Source: an uncultured Actinomycetes bacterium
Lineage (GTDB): Bacteria; Actinomycetota; Acidimicrobiia; Acidimicrobiales; SZUA-35
Reading direction: 5' to 3'
Length of the DNA: 34,655 nucleotides
Assembly: GCA_902826025.1 (NCBI GenBank)
Contig: CADEDH010000059.1
Span: forward strand, 1 to 34,655
Positions 1 through 8,231 of this stretch are shown piece after piece. The notes under the pieces were generated by a model. It did not search any database and was not told where the DNA came from. It worked only from the letters and a program-made list of their open reading frames with translations. Made by a program: the position numbers and the translations under genes. The first letter of the stretch is position 1. Each line of letters opens with the position of its first letter.

Positions 1-169
1 GCCGGAGCATCACGCCACCAAGGCCTTGACCGCAAGCCCCACACAGGTAACGACGCCGTCGTCCGCACGGGATCGATGGGAGCCCGAGCCTTGAGCGATC
101 TCGAAGCCGGCGTGCCCGCTCGGTTGGACTGCGCCCGTGGCCGGCGCCGCCCGTGGCAAGATCGAGGGG

Positions 170-628
170 ATGGAGCGGGTGGTGATCCTCGGGCGAGGCG
201 GCGCCGGCAAGTCCACGCTGGCCCGTGAACTGGGAGCCGAACTGGGGCTGCCAGTGATCGAACTCGACCTGGAGTTCTGGAGTGAGCGCCTGGAGCCACT
301 CGCGCCGACCGAGTGGGTGACCCGGCAGCGTCAGCTTGCCGAACAAGACCGAATGGACGGCGACCTTGGGCCGTACGACAACATCGAGCCCCGGCTTCGA
401 CGGGCAGACACCGTGATCGTCCTCGACGTACCCTTGTGGCGTTCTGCGTATCGGGCGTGGCGGCGAGGTCGCGAGCGCTGGGACTTCTGGGTCTGGACGG
501 CGAACTGGCGGCGGAATGACCGCCCAGGCCTGCTTTGCGCCATCGTGAAGTTCGCCCCCGACGCAGATGTCGTTGTGCTCAGGACTCCCACAGACGTACG
601 CAGCTGGCGCTCGTCCGTTCGCAGGTAG
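170..628 (+). CDS. Small P-loop kinase-like protein (adenylate kinase / topology-modulation type)
   Basis: The 152-residue protein opens with a beta strand and a Walker A loop (GRGGAGKS, about residues 8-15), followed by a helix and the segment LPVIELDLEFW, as in the small P-loop proteins annotated as adenylate kinase-like or DNA topology modulation (FlaR-like) proteins. RRADTVIVLDVP fits the strand holding the second acidic site. Substrate is unknown; ATP-dependent phosphorylation of a small molecule or nucleotide is inferred from the family only. I chose the ATG at 170 because the conserved fold begins immediately after it; an upstream in-frame start at 137 would add eleven residues of no recognisable character. 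The ATG follows a GAGGGG run too closely for a normal ribosome site. Codon bias is weaker than in the genes after 2.2 kb. Confidence 0.7.
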   Translation: MERVVILGRGGAGKSTLARELGAELGLPVIELDLEFWSERLEPLAPTEWVTRQRQLAEQDRMDGDLGPYDNIEPRLRRADTVIVLDVPLWRSAYRAWRRGRERWDFWVWTANWRRNDRPGLLCAIVKFAPDADVVVLRTPTDVRSWRSSVRR

Positions 629-893
629 GACGCCGCTCGGCCGTCGGCCCGTCCTGATTCCGGCATTCACGCGAGGCCGAGTGCCCGGTATCAACGTCGT
701 CGGGCCGCCCGGATCGATGGGGCCTTAAGCCGAGCGCCATGCCTACCGTGAGGAACGCTGCACGTGTCGCTCTCCGCCCGGCAAGTACCTTGTGCGAATG
801 ACGAGCTGAAGGATCGTCCTCTTGCTGGGCCCGAAAGCAATCTCGGCCTGCACTCTCGGATCGACGGACGTGAATCGGTGCGAGGATAGCTCC

Positions 894-1256
894 ATGAGCA
901 GCGACTCGTTCCCTATCCTGAGTGTGGAGGACCTCCCGGCGACTGCAGCGTTCTACGGGCGCCTCGGGTTCTCGCAGTCGTACGTGTTCCCGGTCGATGG
1001 ACCCCCAGCGTTCGTTACGCTTGAACGCCACGGGCGCACCATAGGGATCGCTACACGGCAACAGGCGAGCGACGCCCGGTTCAGCTATTGGGTCTACGTC
1101 GACGACGTCGACGGCACCTTTGCGGATCTGACGACAGCAGGAGCCGCCATCGATGCTGCGCCGAAGAACGAGTCGTGGGGCGAGCGTGTCGCTAGCGTCC
1201 GTGATCCGGATGGGAACGTGGTCCACCTCGGGATGGCAGCCGAGACGGACGCTTGA
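894..1256 (+). CDS. VOC-superfamily (glyoxalase/bleomycin-resistance fold) protein
   Basis: This 120-residue protein has the single-module VOC fold: PILSVEDLPATAAFYGRLGF at the N-terminus, FVTLERHGRTIGIA in the middle, WVYVDDVDGTFADL opening the second half, and the closing RDPDGNVVHLG, which contains the typical DPDGN turn. Proteins of this size include bleomycin-binding resistance proteins and uncharacterised metal-dependent enzymes; which one applies cannot be told here. The ATG at 894 follows a GAGG ribosome site about nine nt upstream, and the fold starts right after it, so the longer frame from 822 is unlikely. The gene lies antisense to an open frame that continues out of the broken sigma-factor gene next to it. 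Confidence 0.85.
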   Translation: MSSDSFPILSVEDLPATAAFYGRLGFSQSYVFPVDGPPAFVTLERHGRTIGIATRQQASDARFSYWVYVDDVDGTFADLTTAGAAIDAAPKNESWGERVASVRDPDGNVVHLGMAAETDA

Positions 1257-1361
1257 TCGAGGTCCGCCACCCGACGGCGTGTCCGAGGACATCCTCGCGT
1301 GTCCCGAGACCCGACGGTGAGGCTCATATCGCTCGCCGGCCTCATCGTCGCCGTCCTGGGT

Positions 1362-1748
1362 CACCGGCAGCCCGTCGTAGTACCGCAAGACCAACGCCGA
1401 ACGCTGCGACGGATTGAGCCGCGCCATCACCTCTGCCGCACGGCCGGGCTCCACGGGATGGTCCCAGGTGACGTCGACCAGGTCGCCGGCGACCGCAGTC
1501 AGCTTGCGCTCCTCGCGGCTCTGGCGCCGCCAGTGATCGACCAGCTTGTGCCGGGCAATCCCGATCAACCAGGCGACCGACCAGCCCTCCACCAAACCCT
1601 GGCGCCGGCTGGCGTCGATCGCCCCCAGCACCGTCTCCGAAGTGAGGTCCTCAGCCAGCGGCACATCGCCAACCCGGCGCAGCAGGTAGTGGTAGACCTC
1701 AGGTACGGCGTGATCGACGAAGGCGACGAACGCCCCCTCTTTGATCAC
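1362..1748 (-). pseudogene. ECF sigma factor, truncated in region 4
   Basis: From a GTG at 1748, preceded by AAGGAAGGAG, the product shows a clear ECF region 2 (FVDHAVPEVYHYLLRRV, PLAEDLTSETVLGAI, then WLIGIARHKLVDHWRR) and the first helix of region 4 (LNPSQRSALVLRYYDGLPV). At about position 1362 the similarity stops where the helix-turn-helix that reads the -35 element should follow. The frame stays open to 579, but that part is antisense to the VOC gene and looks like noncoding translation. No other frame restores the missing helix. Core polymerase binding through region 2 could remain but promoter recognition should be lost, so I call it a broken gene. A recombination junction near 1260-1362 is the simplest explanation. 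Confidence 0.7.
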
Positions 1749-2218
1749 CGCTCCTTCCTTCACCGGTCGCACATCCCTTACGTCGCATCTGGGGTCCAAT
1801 CCCTGAGCACGCACGCTGCGATATTCTCCGGGCCGACTCAACGACGGTTCACCGCAGCGGGCATGACCACTCGCCGTGACGATGCGGTAGTCGATCTGGC
1901 GGCGTCACCGCCACCCGAGAACCCGTTGCCACCGCCGGCCGCTCGGTATCACGGCCCGGCCGAACAAGATCGACGAGGGCCAGGCGGTCAGCGCTCCGGC
2001 CAAGGACCGACTGCGCCGGCGTTCTACTGCACTTGATCGATACAAGGCTCCCTGGGGCAGCGGGGATGACGGGTTGTGGGCGGTGATCACGGTCTGTGAG
2101 GAGATTTCCCGCGGGAAAATCGGGCTCGGGACATGGGCAGGGCGCCCGGGTGATCGGGGCGGCTTCGATCCAGAGCGCGGCCCGAACGCAGTCGAGAACG
2201 TCGACGACCCGGGGCCGT
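1749..2218. other. Gene-poor gap of about 470 bp
   Basis: No frame on either strand gives a recognisable protein here, and the open frames present are shadow-like with arginine- and proline-rich translations. The only discrete structure I see is the 14-bp perfect palindrome at 2105-2118. The stretch lies upstream of the broken sigma factor and downstream of the hydratase gene and may be decayed sequence. Confidence 0.5.
2105..2118. repeat. 14-bp perfect palindrome TTTCCCGCGGGAAA
   Basis: TTTCCCGCGGGAAA reads the same on both strands and sits alone in the gene-poor gap. It could be a protein-binding site, but about two such palindromes are expected by chance in a window of this length, so support is weak. 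Confidence 0.3.
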
Positions 2219-2980
2219 TCAGACCAGGGAGACCTCGACGGTGCCGAGGCCGGCATAGTCTGCGACCCAGCGGTCGCCGGCCTGGAAGTCCATGCGGCAG
2301 AACGCGCCGGTGATGACCCGGTGCCCGGCCTCGATCCGCTGCCCGTGACGGTGCAGCAGGGCGGCCAGGCGGGCCAGCGACGCCCAGTGGTCGTCGAGGA
2401 CGTCGCGGCTCACGTGGCGCGCCCGCTCCTCGCCGTTGCAGCTCATCGTCACCTCGACGGCGTCGAGGTCGCCCACCTCGCTCGTTCCCTCCCCCACCAC
2501 GATCCCCCACTGGGCCATGCCGTCGGCCACCATCAGCGGGAAGTCGAAGGAGGTGGCGGAGCCGGGGCGACGCTCGTTCAGCTCGAAGCCGGCCGACACC
2601 CGGCTGACGGCTGCCCGCAACTGGGCCTCGGTGGGCTCGGCGGCGTCGACCGTCTCGCCGAAGGTGAACACCATCTCCGGCTCAACCCCGCCCTTGGTCA
2701 GCAGGGCGGCGTCGACCTCGGCCCCCGACTCGAAGATGCGCCCCGCCAGGATGTGGCCGAATGGCCGCTCGTCGAAACCGATCATGGCCCGGGCCCGGGG
2801 TGAGGTGAGCCCCACCTTCCACCCGCCCAGGCGCTCGCCGGCGTCGAGCTTGCGGTGCAGCAGGCCCAGCTGCACCTGCAGCCCGGCCTCGTAGCCGAGC
2901 GTGCCCACCAGTCCGGCCGGGAAGTAGTCGCCAGCCTGGCCCGACGACCACAGCTGCTCGGTGACGGCTTCGATGTCCAT
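2219..2980 (-). CDS. 2-keto-4-pentenoate hydratase-like protein (FAH superfamily)
   Basis: The 253-residue protein has the length and layout of 2-keto-4-pentenoate hydratases and related hydratase/decarboxylases of aromatic meta-cleavage pathways, which add water to 2-oxo-enoic acids using a divalent metal. Visible marks are GGWKVGLTSP (about 52-61), the acidic pair in GVEPEMVFTFGE where the metal ligands lie, GFELNERR, and the C-terminal HRVITGAFC...GDRWVADYAGLGTVEVSL barrel strands. No other meta-cleavage genes are nearby, so its pathway is unknown. It ends about 50 bp beyond the stop of the importer permease gene on the same strand but has its own promoter: TAAGGT lies seven nt before the ATG. 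The start is supported by this and by the MDIEAVTEQLW opening typical of the family. Confidence 0.85.
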   Translation of the reverse strand: MDIEAVTEQLWSSGQAGDYFPAGLVGTLGYEAGLQVQLGLLHRKLDAGERLGGWKVGLTSPRARAMIGFDERPFGHILAGRIFESGAEVDAALLTKGGVEPEMVFTFGETVDAAEPTEAQLRAAVSRVSAGFELNERRPGSATSFDFPLMVADGMAQWGIVVGEGTSEVGDLDAVEVTMSCNGEERARHVSRDVLDDHWASLARLAALLHRHGQRIEAGHRVITGAFCRMDFQAGDRWVADYAGLGTVEVSLV

Positions 2981-2987
2981 GGCGGGG

Positions 2988-2993
2988 ACCTTA
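2988..2993 (-). promoter_or_regulatory. -10 element TAAGGT of the hydratase gene (leaderless type)
   Basis: TAAGGT lies seven nt before the ATG at 2980, so transcription would begin at or next to the start codon. AAGG within the same hexamer could alternatively act as a weak ribosome site. Confidence 0.5.
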
Positions 2994-3028
2994 GGTGGTT
3001 GTCGCTGACGAACCCAAGGGGAGGGCAG

Positions 3029-4993
3029 TCAGCGATCCGAGGGCGGCTGGAGGCGCTGGCCGATCCCCTGGGTGAGCCGGTCGAGCACCATGGCCATGAG
3101 GGCGATGATCGCCCCCACCTCGAACCCGTCGCCCACCTCGCCCCGGGTCACGGCGTTGATCACCTGGAACCCCAGGGCGCCCCCTCCCACCAGGCCGGCG
3201 ATGATCACCATGGCCAGCACCATCATGATCACCTGGTTGACGGCGGCCATGATCGTGGGGGCGGCCAGGGGGATACGCACCCCGAGCAGGGTCTGGGCCG
3301 GGGTGGCCCCGAAGGCCTGCGACGCCTCCAGGCTCTCGGTGGGCACCTGACGGATCCCGAGGGCCGTGATCCGGATCCCGGGCACCACGGCGTACAGCAC
3401 CGAGGCGATCATGCCGGGGACGATCCCCACCGTGAACCAGTTGACCACCGGGATCATGTAGACGAACGAGGGCAGGGTCTGGAGGGTGTCGAGCACCGGG
3501 CCCAGCACCGCCTCCACCCTCGTGCTGGTGCCGGCCCACACACCGAGGGGCAGGGCGACGGCCAGCGACAGCACCACGGCCGCCGCCACCTGGGTGAGGG
3601 TGTCGATCGAGTCGGCCCACCAACCCAGCAGGCCCATCGTGACCACGGCGGCGGCGGTGAACACCGCCAGGCGCCACCCCTTCACCCGCCACGCCAGCCA
3701 GGCCGGCACCGCCACCAGCACCGGCCAGGCCACGGTGCCGGTGAGGAAGTCCCGCACCGGCACGTAGACGTCGCCCACAATGGTGTCGTTGACCGGGCGG
3801 GTGAACCACGACAGGTTGTCGCGCACCCAGACCACACCGGAGTCGACCGGGTCGAACAAGGTGGTCTCGGCCACCCCGGGAAAGGCCACCGACCCGGCCA
3901 GGCGCCCGGCCACGGCCGCCGCCACCAGCGCCCCCAGTGCGATCAGGGCCGGCCGGCGCCCCAGCCAGCGGGTGCGGTCGGTCTGGGCCACGGCCCGGGC
4001 CGCCCGGTCGAGCACGGTGGCCACGGCCACGATGGCCAGGCCGGCGGCTAGGCCCCGACCGGTGGCCCGCTGCCGCAGGGCCTCCAGGATCACCTGGCCC
4101 AGCCCGCCGGAGGCCAGCAGGGCGGCCAGCACCACGATGCCCAGCGCCATCATGATGCTCTGGCTGATCCCGGTCATGATGGCGGGTAGGGCCATGGGGA
4201 GCCGGACCTTCAGCAGCGTCTGGCGCCCGCTGGCCCCGAACATGGTGGACGCCTCCACCGCCTCACCCGGCACCTGGCGGATGCCGAGGGTGGTGAGGCG
4301 CACCATCGGGGGCAGGGCGTAGATGACGGTGGCGAAGGCCCCGGCCACCGGCCCAACGCCGAAGAACAGCAGCATGGGCAGGAAGTAGATGGGGGCAGGC
4401 ACGGTCTGCATGGCGTCGAGCACCGGCCGCACCACCCGCTCCACCCCGGGACGGAAGGCACACCACACGCCGAGCGGGGCCCCGATCACCACGCACAGCA
4501 CCACCGACACCGTCATCAGGGCCAGCGTGGCCATCGTCTCGGGCCACAGCCCCACCAGCCCCGGATAGAGGGTCACGGCGACGGCTACCGCCGCCTGACC
4601 CCGGCTCCGGGTGCGGACCAGGATCAGCAGGCCGACGGCGGCCGGCAGCACGAACCAGGGCAGCCATTCGAGCAGCCCCTGCACCGAATCGAGGGCCCAG
4701 GTGAGGGCCCGGGTGAGGGGCGAGAAGAAGCCGGTGAACAGGGGATGGGTGCGCCGGTTGCTCTGGGCCCAGCGGGCCAGGCGGTCGAGCGGGTCGGAGA
4801 ACGTGGTGTCGAGCCGGGCGGGAAAGGTGGCCGAGGCGAACGCCGCCTGGAGGGCCAGGACGCCCACTACCAGAACGGCCCAAGGGGCCAGGCGCCGGGC
4901 CCGGCTCACCGGTGCGGCCGGTGCCGTATCGACGGCGGCCGGGGCCGGGACGGGCTCGCCGGTATCGGCAACCGGCTCGGCGGCGACGGTCAT
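3029..4993 (-). CDS. Betaine/proline-type ABC importer, fused tandem permease
   Basis: This 654-residue membrane protein contains two complete ProW/OpuAB-type permease units in one chain. Each has a core of about five membrane helices and an EAA loop that contacts the ATPase: EASTMFGASGRQTLL in the first half and EASQAFGATPAQTLL in the second. The halves are clearly related (LDAMQTVPAPIYFLPM against LDTLQTLPSFVYMIPV), so the gene arose by duplication and fusion, and one polypeptide can form the whole transmembrane pore. The likely substrate is a compatible solute such as glycine betaine or proline betaine, from family membership. The start ATG at 4993 overlaps the ATPase stop codon (ATGA), indicating translational coupling. 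The much longer open frame upstream is antisense-like noise inside the ATPase gene. Confidence 0.92.
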   Translation of the reverse strand: MTVAAEPVADTGEPVPAPAAVDTAPAAPVSRARRLAPWAVLVVGVLALQAAFASATFPARLDTTFSDPLDRLARWAQSNRRTHPLFTGFFSPLTRALTWALDSVQGLLEWLPWFVLPAAVGLLILVRTRSRGQAAVAVAVTLYPGLVGLWPETMATLALMTVSVVLCVVIGAPLGVWCAFRPGVERVVRPVLDAMQTVPAPIYFLPMLLFFGVGPVAGAFATVIYALPPMVRLTTLGIRQVPGEAVEASTMFGASGRQTLLKVRLPMALPAIMTGISQSIMMALGIVVLAALLASGGLGQVILEALRQRATGRGLAAGLAIVAVATVLDRAARAVAQTDRTRWLGRRPALIALGALVAAAVAGRLAGSVAFPGVAETTLFDPVDSGVVWVRDNLSWFTRPVNDTIVGDVYVPVRDFLTGTVAWPVLVAVPAWLAWRVKGWRLAVFTAAAVVTMGLLGWWADSIDTLTQVAAAVVLSLAVALPLGVWAGTSTRVEAVLGPVLDTLQTLPSFVYMIPVVNWFTVGIVPGMIASVLYAVVPGIRITALGIRQVPTESLEASQAFGATPAQTLLGVRIPLAAPTIMAAVNQVIMMVLAMVIIAGLVGGGALGFQVINAVTRGEVGDGFEVGAIIALMAMVLDRLTQGIGQRLQPPSDR

Positions 4994-6060
4994 CCCAGGG
5001 CCCGGGCCACGTCGGTGCGGGCCAGCACACCCACCGCCCGGCCGTCGGCGTCGACCACGGTGAGGGTGTCGGCCCCGTCGAGCAGGACGGGCAGGAACGT
5101 CTCCACGGCGGCACCGGCCGCCACGGTCCGCGCTCCGCCGGGGCCGGCCCCGGTTGGATCGTGGGGCACCTCGGCGCCGGGGGCCATCGGGGTCATCAGG
5201 GCGGCGGCGGTGAGGACTTTGGCCTTGGGGATGTCTTCGGTGAATTCCCGCACATAGTCGGTGGCGGGGTTGGTGATCAGCTCGGTGGCCGTGCCCACCT
5301 GGTCGAAGGCGCCGTCTTTCATGATGGCGATGCGGTCGCCCAGCTTGATGGCCTCGGCGAAGTCGTGGGTGATGAAAACGATCGTGCGGGGCATGGCCCG
5401 CTGGAGCCGCAGCAACTCGTCCTGCATGTCGCGCCGGATGAGGGGGTCGAGGGCCGAGAAGGGCTCGTCGAAGAACAGCACCTTGGGATCGACGGCCAAG
5501 GCCCGGGCCAGGCCCACCCGCTGCTGCATCCCGCCCGACAGCTGCTGGGGATAGTGCTGGGCCCATCCCCCCAGGCCCACCACCTCGATCACCTCTGCCG
5601 CCCGGGCCTGGCGATCGGCCTTGGCCACGCCCTGCACCTCGAGCCCGTAGGCCACGTTGTCGATCACCCGGCGGTGGGGAAACAGCCCGAAGTGCTGAAA
5701 CACCATCGACATGGTGCGGCGCCGGATCCGGCGCAGATCGGCGTCGCCCATCGCCGTCAGGTCTTGGCCGTCGAGGGTCACCCGGCCCCGGGTGACGTCG
5801 GTCAGCCGGGCCACACACCGCACCAGGGTGGACTTGCCCGACCCCGACAGGCCCATCACCACGAACGTCTCACCGGGGGCCACGGTGAACGAGACGTCCC
5901 GCACTCCGATCGTGCAGCCGGTGGCGGCCTGGATCTCGGCCCGGGTCGCCCCGTCGGCCGCCAGGGTCAGCGCCCGGTCGGGTCGGGGGCCGAAGACCTT
6001 CCACAGGCCGTCCACCGCCAGCGGCACACCGGCACCCGACCCGGCGACATCAGTTGACAT
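4990..6060 (-). CDS. Betaine/proline-type ABC importer, ATP-binding protein (ProV/OpuAA type)
   Basis: The 356-residue ATPase has the ProV-specific N-terminal lead-in (ATRAEIQAATGCTIGVRDVSF), Walker A GLSGSGKST, the Q-loop region MVFQHFGLFPHRRVIDNVAYG typical of betaine transporters, signature LSGGMQQR, Walker B VLFFDEPFSALD and the switch histidine in VFITHDF. After about residue 290 comes a single weak CBS-like module (DTLTVVDADGRAVGVLARTDVARAL); in OpuA, CBS modules sense ionic strength, but whether this shortened one does cannot be seen. It is the first gene of a two-gene unit with the fused permease. The ATG at 6060 has no clear ribosome site; a -10-like hexamer lies six nt before it. 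Confidence 0.93.
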   Translation of the reverse strand: MSTDVAGSGAGVPLAVDGLWKVFGPRPDRALTLAADGATRAEIQAATGCTIGVRDVSFTVAPGETFVVMGLSGSGKSTLVRCVARLTDVTRGRVTLDGQDLTAMGDADLRRIRRRTMSMVFQHFGLFPHRRVIDNVAYGLEVQGVAKADRQARAAEVIEVVGLGGWAQHYPQQLSGGMQQRVGLARALAVDPKVLFFDEPFSALDPLIRRDMQDELLRLQRAMPRTIVFITHDFAEAIKLGDRIAIMKDGAFDQVGTATELITNPATDYVREFTEDIPKAKVLTAAALMTPMAPGAEVPHDPTGAGPGGARTVAAGAAVETFLPVLLDGADTLTVVDADGRAVGVLARTDVARALG

Positions 6061-6066
6061 GCTTCG

Positions 6067-6074
6067 ATAATGTA
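6067..6074 (-). promoter_or_regulatory. -10 region TACATTAT of the importer ATPase gene
   Basis: Read on the minus strand, TACATTAT gives two overlapping -10-like hexamers, TACATT and CATTAT, the second exactly six nt before the ATG at 6060. It lies in the 103-bp gap between this operon and the divergent binding-protein gene, so both directions are probably controlled here. Confidence 0.45.
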
Positions 6075-6163
6075 CCCATTCGAGGCGCTGACGTCCGGCG
6101 AGGGACGGGCGAGGGCTCCTCGTGGCGAGCCGGCGACGGCTCCTAGCTGGGAGAGACACATCT

Positions 6164-7189
6164 ATGAGCAGGACGTACCGGGGCCTCTTGGCCCTGCTGG
6201 CCGCGACCACCCTGGCCCTCGCCGCCTGTGGCAGCAGTGGCGACGAGACCACCGCTGGCAGCGGCGGTGGCAGCGGCGGAACCACCGGCGGCAGCTCCTC
6301 CGAGGGCAAAGCCGACGGCGACAAGCCCACGATCACCCTCGTGGTCAACGCCTGGACGGCGTCGGCCCTCAACGTGGCCATCGCCAAGCAGATCATCGAG
6401 GACGAGCTCGGCTACCCGGTGGAGGCGGTGACGGTGGACGAGAACGACGCCATGTTCACCGGGCTGTCCGACGGCACGCTCGACGCCGTGCTCGAGGTGT
6501 GGCCGTCGGGCCTGTCCGACACCGAGAAGGCCTTCATCGACGACGGTAGCGTGGTGGAGGTGGGCGAACTCGGCGCCGTGGGCAAGATCGGCTGGTTCGT
6601 GCCGTCGTACGTGATCGACGAGCACCCGGAGCTGGCCACCTGGGAGGGCTACAAGACCCCGGAGGCGGCTGAGCTGTTCGCTACCGCCGCCACCGGCGAC
6701 CAGGGCCGCTTCCTCGGCACCGACCCGTCGTACACGCAGTTCGACGAGGACATCATCGCCAACCTGGACCTGCCGTTCAAGGTTGAGTTCTCGGGGTCGG
6801 AGCCGGCCACCGTGGCCGAGCTCGATGCCCGGGTGGCGGCCAAGGAGCCGGTACTCATGTACTGGTGGACGCCCACGGCCGCAGTGTCGAAGTACGACCT
6901 GGTGAACGTGCCGCTGCCGGACTACAGCGAGGAGTGCGCCACCCACCAGGCGGCCAAGGACGGGGCGGTCGACTGCGACTACCCCGAGGACGTGCTGCTG
7001 AAGTACGCCTCGAGCCAGCTGGAGGAGAAGGCCCCCGACGTCTACGCCTTCCTCCAGAAGTTCACGATGACCAACGACGACCAGCTCGGCCTGCTCCCCT
7101 CGGCCGAGATCGACAAGAAGCCGGTGGACGACGTGGCCAAGGGCTGGCTCGATGCCAACACCGACGTGTGGAAGGCCTGGTTGGGCTGA
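6164..7189 (+). CDS. Betaine/proline-type ABC importer, substrate-binding lipoprotein (OpuAC type)
   Basis: The 341-residue protein starts with a lipoprotein signal peptide: two early arginine-containing positions, a hydrophobic core LLALLAATTLALA and lipobox LAAC, with the lipidated cysteine near residue 23. A Ser/Gly-rich linker follows, then the OpuAC domain starting ITLVVNAWTASALNVAIAKQII and containing DAVLEVWPSG. Tryptophans in this family build the aromatic cage for the quaternary ammonium of betaine or choline; several are present. The protein would be anchored outside the membrane and deliver solute to the fused permease. The ATG at 6164 follows a GGGAGAG ribosome site with about eight-nt spacing. 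The gene is divergent from the ATPase-permease unit rather than in it. Confidence 0.93.
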   Translation: MSRTYRGLLALLAATTLALAACGSSGDETTAGSGGGSGGTTGGSSSEGKADGDKPTITLVVNAWTASALNVAIAKQIIEDELGYPVEAVTVDENDAMFTGLSDGTLDAVLEVWPSGLSDTEKAFIDDGSVVEVGELGAVGKIGWFVPSYVIDEHPELATWEGYKTPEAAELFATAATGDQGRFLGTDPSYTQFDEDIIANLDLPFKVEFSGSEPATVAELDARVAAKEPVLMYWWTPTAAVSKYDLVNVPLPDYSEECATHQAAKDGAVDCDYPEDVLLKYASSQLEEKAPDVYAFLQKFTMTNDDQLGLLPSAEIDKKPVDDVAKGWLDANTDVWKAWLG

Positions 7190-7192
7190 CGT

Positions 7193-7237
7193 GCCCCCTT
7201 CGGGGGCCTACCGGGGCCCAAACGGGCCCCGGTAGGC
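7193..7237 (+). terminator. Two overlapping hairpins after the binding-protein gene
   Basis: The first hairpin is GCCCCC-TTC-GGGGGC (7193-7207). The second is a perfect 14-bp stem (7206-7219 with 7224-7237) closed by an AAAC loop. They share bases 7206-7207, so forming one disturbs the foot of the other. There is no T-run, as is common in high-GC actinobacteria. The right arm of the second stem contains the first five bases of the -10 box of the next gene. Confidence 0.7.
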
Positions 7238-7238
7238 T
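7233..7238 (+). promoter_or_regulatory. -10 element TAGGCT of pheA (leaderless type)
   Basis: TAGGCT is followed by six nt and then the GTG start. No ribosome site precedes the GTG. The hexamer is embedded in the right arm of the preceding terminator stem. Confidence 0.6.
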
Positions 7239-7244
7239 CCGACG

Positions 7245-8207
7245 GTGAGCACGAGCGATCCGAACCCCGCGACCCTTCCGCCCCCGGTCTCCTCCCTCGT
7301 GCCGTCGTTCGTGCCTGTCAGCGGCCGGATCGCCTACCAGGGGGAACCGGGGGCCAACTCCGATGCCGCCTGCATCGAGGTGTTCCCTCAGCTCGAGACG
7401 CTCCCCTGCCCCACCTTCGAAGACGCGTTCGAGGCGGTGACGGCCGGCCGGGCCGATCTGGCCATGATCCCGGTGGAGAACTCGATCGCCGGTCGGGTGG
7501 CCGACATCCACCGCCTCCTGCCCGACTCCGGCCTCCACATCGTGGCCGAGCACTTCCTGCCTATCCACTTCCAGCTGGTGGCCCTGCCCGGCACCACCCT
7601 GGAGGAGATCACGGTGGTCCGCAGCCACGTGCACGCCCTGGGCCAATGCCGCAACATCATCCGGGAGCGGGGCTGGTCGGGCCAGGTGGCCGACGACACC
7701 GCCGGTGCCGCCCGCGAGGTGGCCGAGCGGGGTGAGCGCCACGTGGCCGCCCTAGCGCCCCGCCGGGCGGCCGAGCTGTACGGGCTCGACGTGCTGGCCA
7801 CCGATGTGGAAGACGAGCACCACAACACCACCCGGTTCGTGGTGCTGGCGCGCCAACCCCACGACTTCCCGTCACAAGACGGGCCGATGATCACGTCGTT
7901 CGTGTTCCAGGTGCGCAACGTGCCGGCGGCGCTGTACAAGGCGCTGGGTGGGTTCGCCACCAACGGGGTGAACATGACGAAGCTGGAGAGCTACCAGCTC
8001 GGCGGCACGTTCTATGCCACCCGGTTCTACGCCGACGTGGAGGGCCACCCCAAGGACACGTCGCTGACGCTGGCCCTGGAGGAGCTGGCGTTCTTCTCGG
8101 TCCACCTGCGGATCCTCGGCACCTACCCGGCCAGCCCGTTCCGGGCCACGATCGCCGAGCCGGCGGCCAACCGGGCCCTGCGCCCCACGATTCCCACGCC
8201 CGACTGA
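7245..8207 (+). CDS. pheA: Prephenate dehydratase
   Basis: The 320-residue protein converts prephenate to phenylpyruvate, the committed step of phenylalanine synthesis. The catalytic domain starts RIAYQGEPGANSDAAC (GEPGANS, about residue 30), continues with IPVENSIAGRV and ends with the active-site NTTRF motif near residue 193. An ACT domain follows from about 210 (SFVFQVRNVPAALYKALGGFATNGVNMTKLESYQLGG). The phenylalanine-binding ESRP motif of E. coli-type enzymes is replaced by ESYQLGGTFYATRFYAD, the variant I associate with alphaproteobacterial PheA, so feedback control may differ. The first 27 residues are a proline/serine-rich tail outside the fold. The GTG start is supported by the -10 box six nt upstream. 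The gene is monocistronic. Confidence 0.92.
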   Translation: MSTSDPNPATLPPPVSSLVPSFVPVSGRIAYQGEPGANSDAACIEVFPQLETLPCPTFEDAFEAVTAGRADLAMIPVENSIAGRVADIHRLLPDSGLHIVAEHFLPIHFQLVALPGTTLEEITVVRSHVHALGQCRNIIRERGWSGQVADDTAGAAREVAERGERHVAALAPRRAAELYGLDVLATDVEDEHHNTTRFVVLARQPHDFPSQDGPMITSFVFQVRNVPAALYKALGGFATNGVNMTKLESYQLGGTFYATRFYADVEGHPKDTSLTLALEELAFFSVHLRILGTYPASPFRATIAEPAANRALRPTIPTPD

Positions 8208-8231
8208 GGGAGCCTCCGGGCCGCCGCTGGT

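Noticed and set aside
10..216. Small minus-strand frame at the left edge
   Set aside because: No recognisable fold, no promoter or ribosome site, and it overlaps the P-loop gene start.
579..1841. One long minus-strand frame joining the sigma factor to sequence antisense to the VOC gene
   Set aside because: Sigma similarity ends at about 1362 and the rest is low-information translation opposite a clear VOC gene.
2855..4051. Long His/Gln/Gly-rich plus-strand frame
   Set aside because: Antisense shadow of the hydratase and permease genes created by GC-skewed codons; it matches no family and has repetitive composition.
4994..5818. Open extension of the permease frame far into the ATPase gene
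   Set aside because: It is in another frame of a well-defined ATPase, is Arg/Pro/Gly-rich, and the ATGA overlap gives a natural start.
6061..6163. Riboswitch in the importer control region
   Set aside because: Too short and no conserved core; only promoter-like elements and minor GC-rich inverted repeats.
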